Positions 8,289 through 16,426 of a DNA stretch of 64,000 nucleotides are shown one piece after another. Position numbers and translations under genes: made by a program. The stretch's first letter is position 1. The number at the start of each line of letters is the position of its first letter. Under the pieces are notes generated by a model that ran no database searches, was not told where the DNA came from, and saw only the letters and a program-made list of their open reading frames with translations. The stretch covers positions 1 to 64,000 of the forward strand of contig JALEJS010000035.1 in NCBI GenBank assembly GCA_022769545.1, written 5' to 3'. Source of the DNA: Blautia sp. GTDB lineage: Bacteria > Bacillota > Clostridia > Lachnospirales > Lachnospiraceae.

Positions 8289-9570
8289 TAAAGAATGTGC
8301 AGGTTATTTTAAAAGTCAGAAAGCGTATCACAGATGTTTTCTGGAGCTGCGCAGGAAGTGGAAATCCTATGGAAAAACAGCCGGATACATCACTCTGCGG
8401 GAGACATCGGAGGAAGAACGCCGTGCCATTGGGGGTATAGTGGGAAAAGTATTCTATGAAAAAGATATCCGGTTTTCTGTTACAGAATTTGAGCAGGGAT
8501 TACAGAAAACGAGGTTTGCGCCGGTGGAACTGAAAACCGTACTGGAAGAGTATTTTGAAGAAGTGCTTTTCACGAATCAGGGACAAAAACAGGAGCAGCA
8601 GAGAAAGAGAATAGAGTATCTGGAAGGAATCTGTGACTGTTTTGTGGAGCTGGGAGGCAGTGAGTCAGCTTCTGTATCCTGGATGAAGGAAGTAATTTCT
8701 GAAAGAAAATTCGGGTATCAGATACTGCTCAGAGAATTCGGGAAAGATCCTGCACAGGCGGAGAATCTGGCTGGGAATGTGGGGCGCGCACTTATGAAGC
8801 TTGGGTCTGTACAAATGACGGAAAGTGAATGTCCTCTGGCTGTGTTTGCTGCCGAAATATCCGGGAATCCACATTATTTTGACCGTGGTACTGCGGCCGG
8901 ACAGCTTTTGATTCATGCACTCTGTTACTGGAAAAAGACAGAATTGCCGGAGAATGCACATCAGTGGCGGGAACTGCTTCAGAGTGTCGGAATTGTGCCG
9001 GATAACGTGTCCAGTATGCTGCATGCTTATGGGCTGAGGATGAAGACAAAAGATGGATGGCATCCGGCTTATGATGCATTCTGTACATTAAAGGAACCAT
9101 ATGTGATTACAATGGAGAATTTAAGAGGAATTACCGGTATACAGGCCATGGGAAACAGCGTATATGTGGTGGAAAACGAGATGGTTTTCAGTTATCTGAT
9201 CAACCATGCAAAGGATGGGAATCTGACATTGCTGTGTACTTCAGGGCAGCTTCGTGCTGTGGCACTGGAACTGATCAAAATGATTCTTGATTCGGGAGTC
9301 GGAATTTATTACAGCGGGGATATTGATCCGGATGGGGTTGGAATTGCGGACAGACTGTGGCAGAAATTCGGAGATGGAATTCAGATGTGGAGGATGACAC
9401 CGGAAGATTACGAAAACAGTATTTCCGAGGAAAACATCGGAGATATCGGTATGGCGAAGCTTGGAAATATCAAAAATCCATTGCTGAGAGAGACGGCAGA
9501 GCATATGAAGGCAAAAAGAATTGCGGCATATCAGGAAAATATACTTGAGGACCTGCTGGGGGACTTATAG
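8278..9570 (+). CDS. jetD: Wadjet type III nuclease subunit JetD (TIGR02679, DUF2399 Toprim-like)
   Basis: The C-terminal third has a Toprim-like fold: an acidic residue in VVENEMVF (near residue 298), then TSGQLRAVAL, then SGDIDPDGVGIAD with the DxD metal site near residue 347. That is the DUF2399 signature of TIGR02679 proteins, the topoisomerase VI/Spo11-like nuclease of this Wadjet class that cuts the plasmid once the SMC motor stalls. The ORF track starts at 8263; I prefer the ATG at 8278 because AAAGGA lies at normal distance and the product then begins MCNSKECAGYF. Either way it overlaps the 3' end of jetC, as the other genes of the operon do. No frameshift or lost catalytic residue is visible, so the operon looks intact. 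Confidence 0.85.
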   Translation: MCNSKECAGYFKSQKAYHRCFLELRRKWKSYGKTAGYITLRETSEEERRAIGGIVGKVFYEKDIRFSVTEFEQGLQKTRFAPVELKTVLEEYFEEVLFTNQGQKQEQQRKRIEYLEGICDCFVELGGSESASVSWMKEVISERKFGYQILLREFGKDPAQAENLAGNVGRALMKLGSVQMTESECPLAVFAAEISGNPHYFDRGTAAGQLLIHALCYWKKTELPENAHQWRELLQSVGIVPDNVSSMLHAYGLRMKTKDGWHPAYDAFCTLKEPYVITMENLRGITGIQAMGNSVYVVENEMVFSYLINHAKDGNLTLLCTSGQLRAVALELIKMILDSGVGIYYSGDIDPDGVGIADRLWQKFGDGIQMWRMTPEDYENSISEENIGDIGMAKLGNIKNPLLRETAEHMKAKRIAAYQENILEDLLGDL

Positions 9571-9625
9571 AAATTCATGATAATCTGAACTTTGTGATTC
9601 GAGGAAGGCTTTTATGCAAAAAGGC

Positions 9626-9656
9626 TTGACTGTAAACCTCATTTATACTTTATAGT
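9626..9656 (+). promoter_or_regulatory. Promoter with 19-base spacer before the MerR gene
   Basis: TTGACT (9626-9631) and TATAGT (9651-9656) are separated by 19 bases, the overlong spacing typical of MerR-controlled promoters, where the activator untwists the DNA. It sits just upstream of a MerR-family gene, so autoregulation is likely. A second -10-like TATACT at 9644 has only a 12-base spacer and is less likely. Confidence 0.6.
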
Positions 9657-9711
9657 GATTAAGACAACCATATGTCTTAAGGAATTTTGTATGTTTGGAG
9701 GTTCTTTGGAA

Positions 9712-10548
9712 ATGACAATAAAAGAAGCTGAGCAGATGACTGGCCTGACACGCTCGAACATTCGATTTTATGAAAAGGAACAACTGATCAGCCCTGATCG
9801 AAATGTAAAAAACGGGTATCGTGAATATTCAGAAGAAGATATTCAGACGATTAAGAAAATTGCATACCTCAGAACGTTGGGAATATCGGTGGAGGATATT
9901 CGCAGGCTTTCGAGAAGGGAGCTTAAGCTGTACGATGTAGTGAAAGCACAAAGTAAGAATCTGGAGAAACAGCTGGCTGAACTGGAAAATGCAAAAATGA
10001 TGTGCGAAAGAATGCTGTCATCTGCGGAAATAATTGATTATGAAAATTTAGATGTTGAACGGTATGTGGCTGATGTAAAAGACTATTGGAGTAAAAACAG
10101 TAATATTTTCAAATTAGATTCCATAAGCTTCTTTTATATGTGGGGAGGCATTCTTACGTGGGGAATATTGACAATTGTCTGTCTGCTGACCGCAGCAGTT
10201 TCATTCGGAGATCTGCCTGCTGAAATTCCCATTCAATGGAGCGGCGGTATGGTGAGTTCTTTTGTGAATAAAAAATTTATTTTTGCCTTTCCGGCTGCGT
10301 GTATCATCATCAAATTCATATTGCGCCCTTTTATCTGGCGGTGGCTCAGGATAAATATTGTGGACAGTGATTTGATAACCGATTACATTACGAATTATTT
10401 ATGTTTCGCAGCCTTATCCGTACAGATCTTTATTATTCTTTATGTAAAAGGAATTATAAAATATGTGACGATAATACTTTTTCTTGATACAGCTGTACTG
10501 ATCGGACTGCTCATAATTGCCATGTACAGAATGGCAGGGAAAAAGTAA
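9712..10548 (+). CDS. MerR-family regulator with C-terminal membrane domain (DUF1648-like)
   Basis: The N-terminus is a MerR winged helix (TIKEAEQMTGLTRSNIRFYEKEQLI, then GYREYSEEDIQTIKKIAYLRTLG), followed by a short coiled coil (residues about 75-105). Instead of a soluble sensor, the C-terminal half has four hydrophobic segments, and between the first two sits LPAEIPIQWSGG, which resembles the LP-x-IP-x-HW motif of DUF1648 membrane proteins. The regulator is therefore probably tethered to the membrane and senses something there. The ORF track starts at a GTG at 9655, but that lies inside the promoter; ATG 9712 has GGAGG ten bases upstream. A terminator follows, so the gene is its own unit. 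The ligand and targets beyond its own promoter are unknown. Confidence 0.8.
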   Translation: MTIKEAEQMTGLTRSNIRFYEKEQLISPDRNVKNGYREYSEEDIQTIKKIAYLRTLGISVEDIRRLSRRELKLYDVVKAQSKNLEKQLAELENAKMMCERMLSSAEIIDYENLDVERYVADVKDYWSKNSNIFKLDSISFFYMWGGILTWGILTIVCLLTAAVSFGDLPAEIPIQWSGGMVSSFVNKKFIFAFPAACIIIKFILRPFIWRWLRINIVDSDLITDYITNYLCFAALSVQIFIILYVKGIIKYVTIILFLDTAVLIGLLIIAMYRMAGKK

Positions 10549-10570
10549 CGCTGCTTTGTTTTGGAGTCAA

Positions 10571-10606
10571 AAAAGGGGAACGACTGAAAAAAATCGTTCC
10601 CTTTTG
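10571..10606 (+). terminator. Intrinsic terminator after the MerR gene
   Basis: AAAAGGGGAACGA pairs with TCGTTCCCTTTT (one bulged G) around a short A-rich loop and is followed by TTTTGTATTGTTAT. It closes the MerR transcript. Confidence 0.8.
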
Positions 10607-10644
10607 TATTGTTATATTACCACAAAATCGGCAAAAATACAAGT

Positions 10645-10674
10645 CTGGCAATGCATTCCGTTTGGCGTTATAAT
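10645..10674 (+). promoter_or_regulatory. Possible promoter of the DUF6323/DUF6179 pair
   Basis: A perfect TATAAT at 10669-10674 lies about 57 bases before the ATG at 10731. The best -35 is CTGGCA at 10645-10650 with an 18-base spacer, a weak match, so the -10 carries the call. Confidence 0.45.
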
Positions 10675-10730
10675 CAACTCCCTTAAATAGAAAACAGTAC
10701 AGATAATTTCTGCCATCGGGAGGGGTATGC

Positions 10731-11255
10731 ATGAGTCAGGATTGGATGATTTTATTACAGAAACAGAATCAGCTGGGCAAGATTATGGAAACAAATAGAA
10801 CCGCACAGCAGTATGGACTTACGTTGAGCGAACAGGATGCGCAGCTGATTCTGAAGGAATGCGGAAACAGTCTTCGGGAACAGAAAAGAGTGGAGTTTGG
10901 AGAGGGAATCACCCCGAAAATTATTTATGAATTCTGTGATTCAGAATATATTAATCAGAGCGATTATGCGGACACGATCATCCGCCTTCATGACATTTTT
11001 TATCTGTATAAAAATGAAATGCAGGATGAGATCACAGATGATGAACTGCTTCATCTGATGAAGGAACAGTTTGAGAAGGTATGCTTTGGAGATCTTGATT
11101 ATCTGGAGGGGACATGTCTTTCTGATTTTGCAAAGGCCATCCGGGCCGGATATGGAGAATATAAAAGGACAGATGGATATGGAGAGTACTCCAGATTTCA
11201 GGAAGGCAACGGATGGAATTATGAATGGTACCTTGAGGCGCTGAAGGAACTCTGA
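10731..11255 (+). CDS. DUF6323 family protein
   Basis: A 174-residue soluble, acidic protein with the features I associate with DUF6323: QYGLTLSEQDAQLIL, then KRVEFGEGITPKIIYEFCDS, then HDIFYLYKNEMQDEITDDELL. No membrane segment, signal peptide or known catalytic motif is visible. The start ATG follows GGGAGGGGTATGC. It is followed 15 bases later by a DUF6179 gene, the pairing in which these families are typically met in Clostridia, so the two products probably act together. Their biochemical role is not known. Location directly beyond a defence operon may or may not be meaningful, as a terminator and its own promoter separate it from that operon. Confidence 0.7.
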   Translation: MSQDWMILLQKQNQLGKIMETNRTAQQYGLTLSEQDAQLILKECGNSLREQKRVEFGEGITPKIIYEFCDSEYINQSDYADTIIRLHDIFYLYKNEMQDEITDDELLHLMKEQFEKVCFGDLDYLEGTCLSDFAKAIRAGYGEYKRTDGYGEYSRFQEGNGWNYEWYLEALKEL

Positions 11256-11270
11256 GGGAGGTGCTGGAAA

Positions 11271-12128
11271 ATGAATTATGAGATGGAAGAGCTGGTGCCT
11301 GTTGTGGGAAAGCTGGCAGAGAAATATACAGGACATGAAAGTACCTCTGTTACTTATGAAAAAGCGGAGCAGCTGATGGAAGCGGTGATATACTGCATCA
11401 GTGAGGGGGAACAGTCTGCCCGGAATTCGCTTTCCAATGTGCAGAAAGGATCTGCACAGCAGGCTTATGAAATTGGCCTTGCCTGCGTAAAGAAAAAAGT
11501 GAAAACTGCGCTGGGGCTTTATAATGAAATGCTGCCGGGACTGGATGCTTTTGAGAACCGATGCTTTTATGACACAGTGATAAAAGGCCTGCCGGAATTC
11601 TTCAAATGGTATGATCCGGTATTTGAACCGCAGAATACGCTTCTGACACTGGATTATCCGGTGCTGAAAGATCTTTCCGCGTATAAGGGAATTGACAGGA
11701 TTTACGAATATATCCGGTGTGTGGAACTGGAACAGCGTTTCCTGGGGATCTTTCCCAATGATCATGTTAGGAATATACTGTACAGATATGATAAAAAATA
11801 CCGGTTGATGATTGAAAATATCTGTGAGATTGTTCTGGCAGATACACTGGGGCATATTCTGGTCAGAAAATCGTTGCAGGAGCCGGTCTCCATGGAAGAC
11901 TGCCGCCGGATGCAGGAGATGCTGTGCCGGAAAGAGCTGGGTGAGATTACTGCACTGCTGCAGCAGATGCTGAAAGCTTTTCTGGAACAGTATTGCAAAT
12001 CCGGCGGCGGAGTGGCGGAGTATCTGGAATATGCCCTGCAGGATTTATCCATACGGCTTAAAAATGCGGCAGAGCATGGGAATGTTCAGGGAATATTCTT
12101 CCATCATTCTCACGTTCGTTCGACTTGA
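11271..12128 (+). CDS. DUF6179 family protein
   Basis: The 285-residue product begins MEELVPVVGKLAEKYTGHESTSVTYEKAEQLMEAV, characteristic of DUF6179, and is helical throughout with no membrane segment or obvious active site. The start follows GGGAGGTGCTGGAAA. It is co-directional with and 15 bases after the DUF6323 gene. The 3' end runs 19 bases into the convergent esterase gene on the other strand, so each transcript would be antisense to the end of the other unless termination happens within coding sequence. Function unknown; a joint role with DUF6323 is the reasonable inference. Confidence 0.7.
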   Translation: MNYEMEELVPVVGKLAEKYTGHESTSVTYEKAEQLMEAVIYCISEGEQSARNSLSNVQKGSAQQAYEIGLACVKKKVKTALGLYNEMLPGLDAFENRCFYDTVIKGLPEFFKWYDPVFEPQNTLLTLDYPVLKDLSAYKGIDRIYEYIRCVELEQRFLGIFPNDHVRNILYRYDKKYRLMIENICEIVLADTLGHILVRKSLQEPVSMEDCRRMQEMLCRKELGEITALLQQMLKAFLEQYCKSGGGVAEYLEYALQDLSIRLKNAAEHGNVQGIFFHHSHVRST

Positions 12129-12892
12129 ATATCTATTTGAAGCAGGAACTTCCGGATTGCTTCTGTTACCAGTTCCAGATGGTGATCATAGCAATGGGTA
12201 TCTTCCGGGATGACGACAAGTGTGGCATTTTTGTATTTTTCGGCGGCTTTGTAAGAGTACCTGATAGGGATTGTCTCGTCTTTGGATCCGTGTATAAGTA
12301 AAACGGGACCGTTATATCGGTCGATTGCCCGGTCAACGTCAATGGTCTGGGCAATTCGGATATAATTTCCGTTAAGAGTTCTTCCGTTGTCCATTTTCAG
12401 AATCTCCGGTATATGTTCCGGATCAAAATGACAGCCGAGGAGCTCTCCGCTTCGGGCACATTCCGGAATGGAAATTGCAGGGGACATAGGAATGATTGCT
12501 CTGAACAGATCTTTTTCCATAGCAGCGACAAGGATTGTCAGAAGTCCGCCCTGGGAGTGCCCGCAGAGATATAAGCTTTCAACAAAATCCAGTGTTTTGG
12601 CGTAATCCACCACGGCTAATGCGCAGGTCACCCATTTATAAAGAGTATGGTCGCAGAAATGGCCGCCGGTTTTTCCGTGACCATACATTTCAGCTCGTAA
12701 AGTAGCGTATCCCACCTCATTCATTGCCTCTGCAGCAGCGATGATATGTCGTTCTTCCATGTGGCCTGTAAAACCGTGAATGATAATTACAAGGGGAAAG
12801 CGTTCAATGCTGCCGGCGGGCATTTTCGGAAAATCCAGTTTTGCATGAATGCGGATTCCATCATTCTGAATGTAAAATTCTTTATTATCCAA
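12110..12892 (-). CDS. Alpha/beta hydrolase, feruloyl/cinnamoyl esterase Est1E-like
   Basis: The 260-residue protein has an oxyanion motif HGFTGH, a nucleophile elbow GHSQGG (S113), an acid in GSKDE (D205) and a histidine in EDTHCYDHH (H233). The spacing of this triad and blocks such as YGHGK and ELLGCHFDPE match the Butyrivibrio Est1E and Lactobacillus LJ0536 cinnamoyl esterases as I know them. These intracellular enzymes release ferulic or coumaric acid from arabinose side chains of plant xylan. There is no signal peptide, so it would act on imported oligosaccharides. The divergent neighbour is a GH51 arabinofuranosidase with a sugar importer, which fits complete removal of feruloyl-arabinose. 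A generic esterase role cannot be excluded without assay. Confidence 0.82.
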   Translation of the reverse strand: MDNKEFYIQNDGIRIHAKLDFPKMPAGSIERFPLVIIIHGFTGHMEERHIIAAAEAMNEVGYATLRAEMYGHGKTGGHFCDHTLYKWVTCALAVVDYAKTLDFVESLYLCGHSQGGLLTILVAAMEKDLFRAIIPMSPAISIPECARSGELLGCHFDPEHIPEILKMDNGRTLNGNYIRIAQTIDVDRAIDRYNGPVLLIHGSKDETIPIRYSYKAAEKYKNATLVVIPEDTHCYDHHLELVTEAIRKFLLQIDIQVERT

Positions 12893-13359
12893 TGTTTTTC
12901 TCCTGTATTTTGACTGAAAGGTTTTGATGGTTTTTGTCTGTATATATGAGCTTAAACGATTTATGCGGCCTGGTCAATCGGTTTTTGGACAGAAAAAAGC
13001 AGGTGATGAGATTATGCTTTAACACACATCAGCGCTCGCCAATAGGGAGCGCTGATATTTTTTGTTTTCCGGGAAATGACTTCCATTTGTTCTGCAGATG
13101 AAACACCGGATTTCCTGAGAAACAAAAACGCTCCGCGAGGATTGAGGGATACAGGGAGTCCAAAGCGGACCTGGCCGCTTTATTCAGATTTTGAGAACCT
13201 GCTTCGTAGCAAAAAAAAGTTTACAAAAAATAATTTTTGTTGCAAAAAACAAAAAATATTGTACAAATGAATATAAATTTTAAAAGAAATAAGGAAAGGT
13301 GTTGAATAAAATTAGTATAAACAAAAGAGTAACGTATGCAAATTAAGGAGGATGGCAAA
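12893..13359. other. Divergent intergenic region between esterase and arabinofuranosidase genes
   Basis: About 470 bases. It holds a terminator-like hairpin on the + strand (13028-13063), a second short hairpin AAAGCGG/CCGCTTT at 13162-13181, and a very A/T-rich stretch from 13205 to 13320 likely to contain the abf promoter, though several overlapping boxes make the choice ambiguous. Within it, TTGTACAAAT near 13258 resembles one half of a Bacillus AraR operator; this is only a hint. The 64-aa ORF in the track here looks spurious. Confidence 0.5.
13028..13063 (+). terminator. Terminator-like hairpin in the arabinofuranosidase upstream region
   Basis: ATCAGCGCTC and GAGCGCTGAT form a perfect 10-bp stem with a 9-base loop, followed by ATTTTTTGTTTT. 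The T-run is on the + strand, yet no + strand gene ends nearby except the DUF6179 gene 900 bases upstream. It could be an attenuator, the end of a small RNA, or insulation against read-through. Confidence 0.6.
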
Positions 13360-14886
13360 ATGAAAAAAGCGAAATGTTTCAGCGATAAGCATTATACAAT
13401 CGGAAAAATTGATGACAAGCTGTATTCTTCATTTACAGAGCATCTTGGAAGAAGCATATATTCCGGAATCTATGAACCCGGACATCCGACTGCAGATGAA
13501 AAAGGATACCGTCAGGATGTCATGGATCTTGTGAAAGAACTGGGTGTGCCTGTGATCCGTTATCCGGGCGGAAACTTCGTATCCTGCTATGACTGGCATG
13601 ACGGAATCGGTCCGAAGGAAAAGAGACCAAAGAGAATGGATTATGCGTGGGCAACTATTGAGACAAATGAATTTGGTATTGATGAATTTTGCCAGTGGGC
13701 GGAAAAAGCAGGTGTTGAGCCGATGATCGCTGTCAATCTGGGAACCGGCAATATTAAAGATGCCGGAGATCTGGTGGAATACTGTAATCATCCGGGCGGA
13801 ACATACTGGAGCGACCTCCGGGCACAGAATGGTCATCCGGAACCGTATAACATCAAATACTGGTGTCTGGGAAATGAGATGGAGGGCAGCTGGCAGGCAG
13901 GCCATCTTTCCGCAGAAGATTATACAAAGAAAGCGCTGGAAGCGGCCAAGATTATGAAATGGGTGGATCCATCCATCAAGCTGGTTGCGTGCGGAAGCAG
14001 CTATGAGATGCTGCCGACTTATATGGACTGGGATCGTGTGATGCTGACCGAGCTGTATGATCAGGTGGATTACATTTCCACACACAACTATACCATGAAT
14101 TCCGGACAGGGCACGACAAATTTCCTGGCAGCTTACAAACAGCTGGATGATCACATTAAAAACAGTGCCAGAGCTGTTGAATTTGTAAAAGCAAAGAACC
14201 ATTTTGATAAAGACATCAAGATCTGTCTGGATGAATGGAATGTGTGGAATTTCCAGGATATCAAGCTGGACTCCCTGGATGATCTGGCAGGACTGACCAC
14301 CTTTGAGATGACATCTGCCGAGAAATGGGAAATCGCGCCCAGCATTCTGCAGGAAAAATATTCTCTGCTGGATGCACTGGTTGTAGGCGGACTTGGCATT
14401 ACGCTGCTGAACAATGTGGATGTGGTTGAAATCGCATGTCTGGCACAGCTGATCAATGTCATTGCACCGATCACAACGGTTCGCGGAGGAGGCGTGTTTA
14501 CACAGACCATTTATCATCCGTTCCATATGCTCAGCAAATACGGGCACGGCACGACGATGAAAGCCATTGTGGATGCAGAGACATATTCCTGTGACTTTGG
14601 CGAACTGCCCATTGTGGAGCCGGCGGTTGTTTACAACGAGGAAACCGATGAGGTGCGGGTATTTGTGCTGAACTGCAGCCAGGAGGAAGATACGGAATTT
14701 GAGATGGAGCTGCAGGGCTATGGCGACAAAAAGCCGGTGAAACATCTCGTGCTGAACGGAGATGATCCGGAAGCCAGAAACACACTGGAGAATCCGGATA
14801 ATGTTGTTATGAAAGAACTGGAAGTATCCGGTGATAAGAATGTGATTTTGCCGAAGATGTCCTGGAATGTCATTATTTATGCATAA
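13360..14886 (+). CDS. abfA: Alpha-L-arabinofuranosidase, GH51
   Basis: The 508-residue enzyme hydrolyses terminal alpha-L-arabinofuranosyl bonds in arabinoxylan or arabinan oligosaccharides. Family marks are RYPGGNFVSCYDWHDGIGP, the acid/base site GNEMEG (E173) and the nucleophile in LDEWNVW (E292), the same numbering region as characterised GH51 enzymes. A C-terminal beta-sandwich follows the barrel. There is no signal peptide, so the enzyme is cytoplasmic. I start it at ATG 13360, not 13336, because AAGGAGG lies eight bases before 13360. It heads an apparent operon with a sugar ABC importer, with 26 bases to the next gene, which suggests that arabinose-containing oligosaccharides or arabinose are the imported substrate. 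Confidence 0.93.
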   Translation: MKKAKCFSDKHYTIGKIDDKLYSSFTEHLGRSIYSGIYEPGHPTADEKGYRQDVMDLVKELGVPVIRYPGGNFVSCYDWHDGIGPKEKRPKRMDYAWATIETNEFGIDEFCQWAEKAGVEPMIAVNLGTGNIKDAGDLVEYCNHPGGTYWSDLRAQNGHPEPYNIKYWCLGNEMEGSWQAGHLSAEDYTKKALEAAKIMKWVDPSIKLVACGSSYEMLPTYMDWDRVMLTELYDQVDYISTHNYTMNSGQGTTNFLAAYKQLDDHIKNSARAVEFVKAKNHFDKDIKICLDEWNVWNFQDIKLDSLDDLAGLTTFEMTSAEKWEIAPSILQEKYSLLDALVVGGLGITLLNNVDVVEIACLAQLINVIAPITTVRGGGVFTQTIYHPFHMLSKYGHGTTMKAIVDAETYSCDFGELPIVEPAVVYNEETDEVRVFVLNCSQEEDTEFEMELQGYGDKKPVKHLVLNGDDPEARNTLENPDNVVMKELEVSGDKNVILPKMSWNVIIYA

Positions 14887-14912
14887 CATCGCACGGTGAT
14901 AGAGGGGAAAAT

Positions 14913-16412
14913 ATGAAAAATGAAGTGATTTTGAGATCGAATCAGATCGTAAAACACTTTGGTCAGACACATGCACTGAATGGAATCTCCGTTGAAATCA
15001 AACGGGGAGAGGTAATTGGACTGATCGGTGAGAACGGATCTGGTAAATCAACATTTTCTTCCATCGTTTCGGGGGTATATCCTCCCACCTCCGGAACACT
15101 GGAATTAAATGGAAAGGCCTATAAACCTTCCAGTACGATTGATGCCCAGCAGCATGGAATCAGCATGGTTACGCAGGAAATGGGAACACTGCCAGGTACC
15201 CGTGTTGCAGACAATATTTTCCTTGGAAGAGAAGAACTGTTCTCTTCCAGAGGGATTATCAACCGGGAAAAAATGTACAGTGAGGCGAAGAAGGCACTTG
15301 AGAAGGCGGGAATCTCAGACATTGATCCGAAAGCACCCATCACAGATTATGGTCTGGAAGACCGAAAGCTGATCGAGGTAGTGCGTTCGATTTACAGTGA
15401 TCCGGAAATTTTTATCGTGGATGAAACAACGACTGCATTGTCGCAGAAGGGTCGTGATATTATTTATCGCCTGATCCGGAAATTTAAGGATGAGAATAAG
15501 GCGGTTATCTTTATTTCACATGATCTGGAAGAAATCATGGAGGTCTGCAGCCAGCTGATCGTCCTCAGGGACGGAGACTTTATTGCACAGCTGGAGAAAG
15601 ATGAGTTTGAAGAGGAACGGATCAAGGAACTGATGGTTGGAAGAAAACTGACCGGCAATTATTATCGAAGCGATTATGACGGCAGTTTCCAGCCGGATGT
15701 GGTTCTGAAGGCGGAGCGAATTTATAAAAGCGGTATTCTGGAGGACGTGAGCATTGAACTTCACAAGGGTGAGATCCTTGGAATCGGCGGGCTTACGGAC
15801 TGCGGGATGCACGATCTTGGAAGGATACTGTTTGGCATTGAGAAGCCTATGTTCGGAAAGGTGGTTTTCAGTGACGGAACAGAGGTGAAAAATGCAAAAA
15901 CAGCCATCCGGCATAAGGTCGGCTATGTATCGAAAAACAGGGATCAGGAGGCGCTGATCTTATCGGCAAGTATTATGGATAATACGGTTCTTCCTTCCCT
16001 GAATATGATCTCAAAGGCAGGACTTGTATTCAAACACGCGGAGAAAGCATTTACAAATGCGCAGGTTCAGAATATGAGCATCAAATGCAGAGAAATCTCG
16101 CAGGACGTCAGGGACCTGAGCGGAGGAAACAAACAGAAGGTCGTGTTCAGCAAGTGGCTTGGAAATCAGTCGGAAATCTTTATTCTGGACTGCCCTACCC
16201 GTGGAATTGATATCGGAGTAAAAGCGTTTATGTATGATCTGATGTACCGGCTGAAAAAAGAAGGAAAGGCTATTTTAATGATTTCAGAGGAATTGCCCGA
16301 ACTGATCGGTATGAGTGACCGGATCGTGATTATGAAAGACGGAAAAATTCAGAATACATTTGAGAGATCAGAGCAGCTGAGCGAATCGGTACTCATAAAA
16401 GAAATGGTATAA
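14913..16412 (+). CDS. Sugar ABC transporter ATP-binding protein, RbsA/AraG/XylG type
   Basis: A 499-residue tandem ABC ATPase of the CUT2 class. The first domain has a Walker A (GENGSGKST, about residues 40-48), Q-loop region VTQEMG and Walker B FIVDETTTAL, but its signature motif is degenerate. The second domain has a degenerate P-loop (GIGGLTDCGMHDL) and an intact signature LSGGNKQKVVFSKWL with FILDCPTRGIDIG. Such asymmetry is normal for this family. It sits between abfA and a permease gene in the same direction and should energise uptake of a pentose or other simple sugar. Substrate is inferred from abfA, not from the sequence. Confidence 0.9.
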   Translation: MKNEVILRSNQIVKHFGQTHALNGISVEIKRGEVIGLIGENGSGKSTFSSIVSGVYPPTSGTLELNGKAYKPSSTIDAQQHGISMVTQEMGTLPGTRVADNIFLGREELFSSRGIINREKMYSEAKKALEKAGISDIDPKAPITDYGLEDRKLIEVVRSIYSDPEIFIVDETTTALSQKGRDIIYRLIRKFKDENKAVIFISHDLEEIMEVCSQLIVLRDGDFIAQLEKDEFEEERIKELMVGRKLTGNYYRSDYDGSFQPDVVLKAERIYKSGILEDVSIELHKGEILGIGGLTDCGMHDLGRILFGIEKPMFGKVVFSDGTEVKNAKTAIRHKVGYVSKNRDQEALILSASIMDNTVLPSLNMISKAGLVFKHAEKAFTNAQVQNMSIKCREISQDVRDLSGGNKQKVVFSKWLGNQSEIFILDCPTRGIDIGVKAFMYDLMYRLKKEGKAILMISEELPELIGMSDRIVIMKDGKIQNTFERSEQLSESVLIKEMV

Positions 16413-16426
16413 GGGAGGGAACAGTC

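Noticed and set aside
13076-13270. 64-aa ORF upstream of the arabinofuranosidase
   Set aside because: There is no ribosome site, composition is basic and low in complexity at the end, and it runs into the A/T-rich promoter region.
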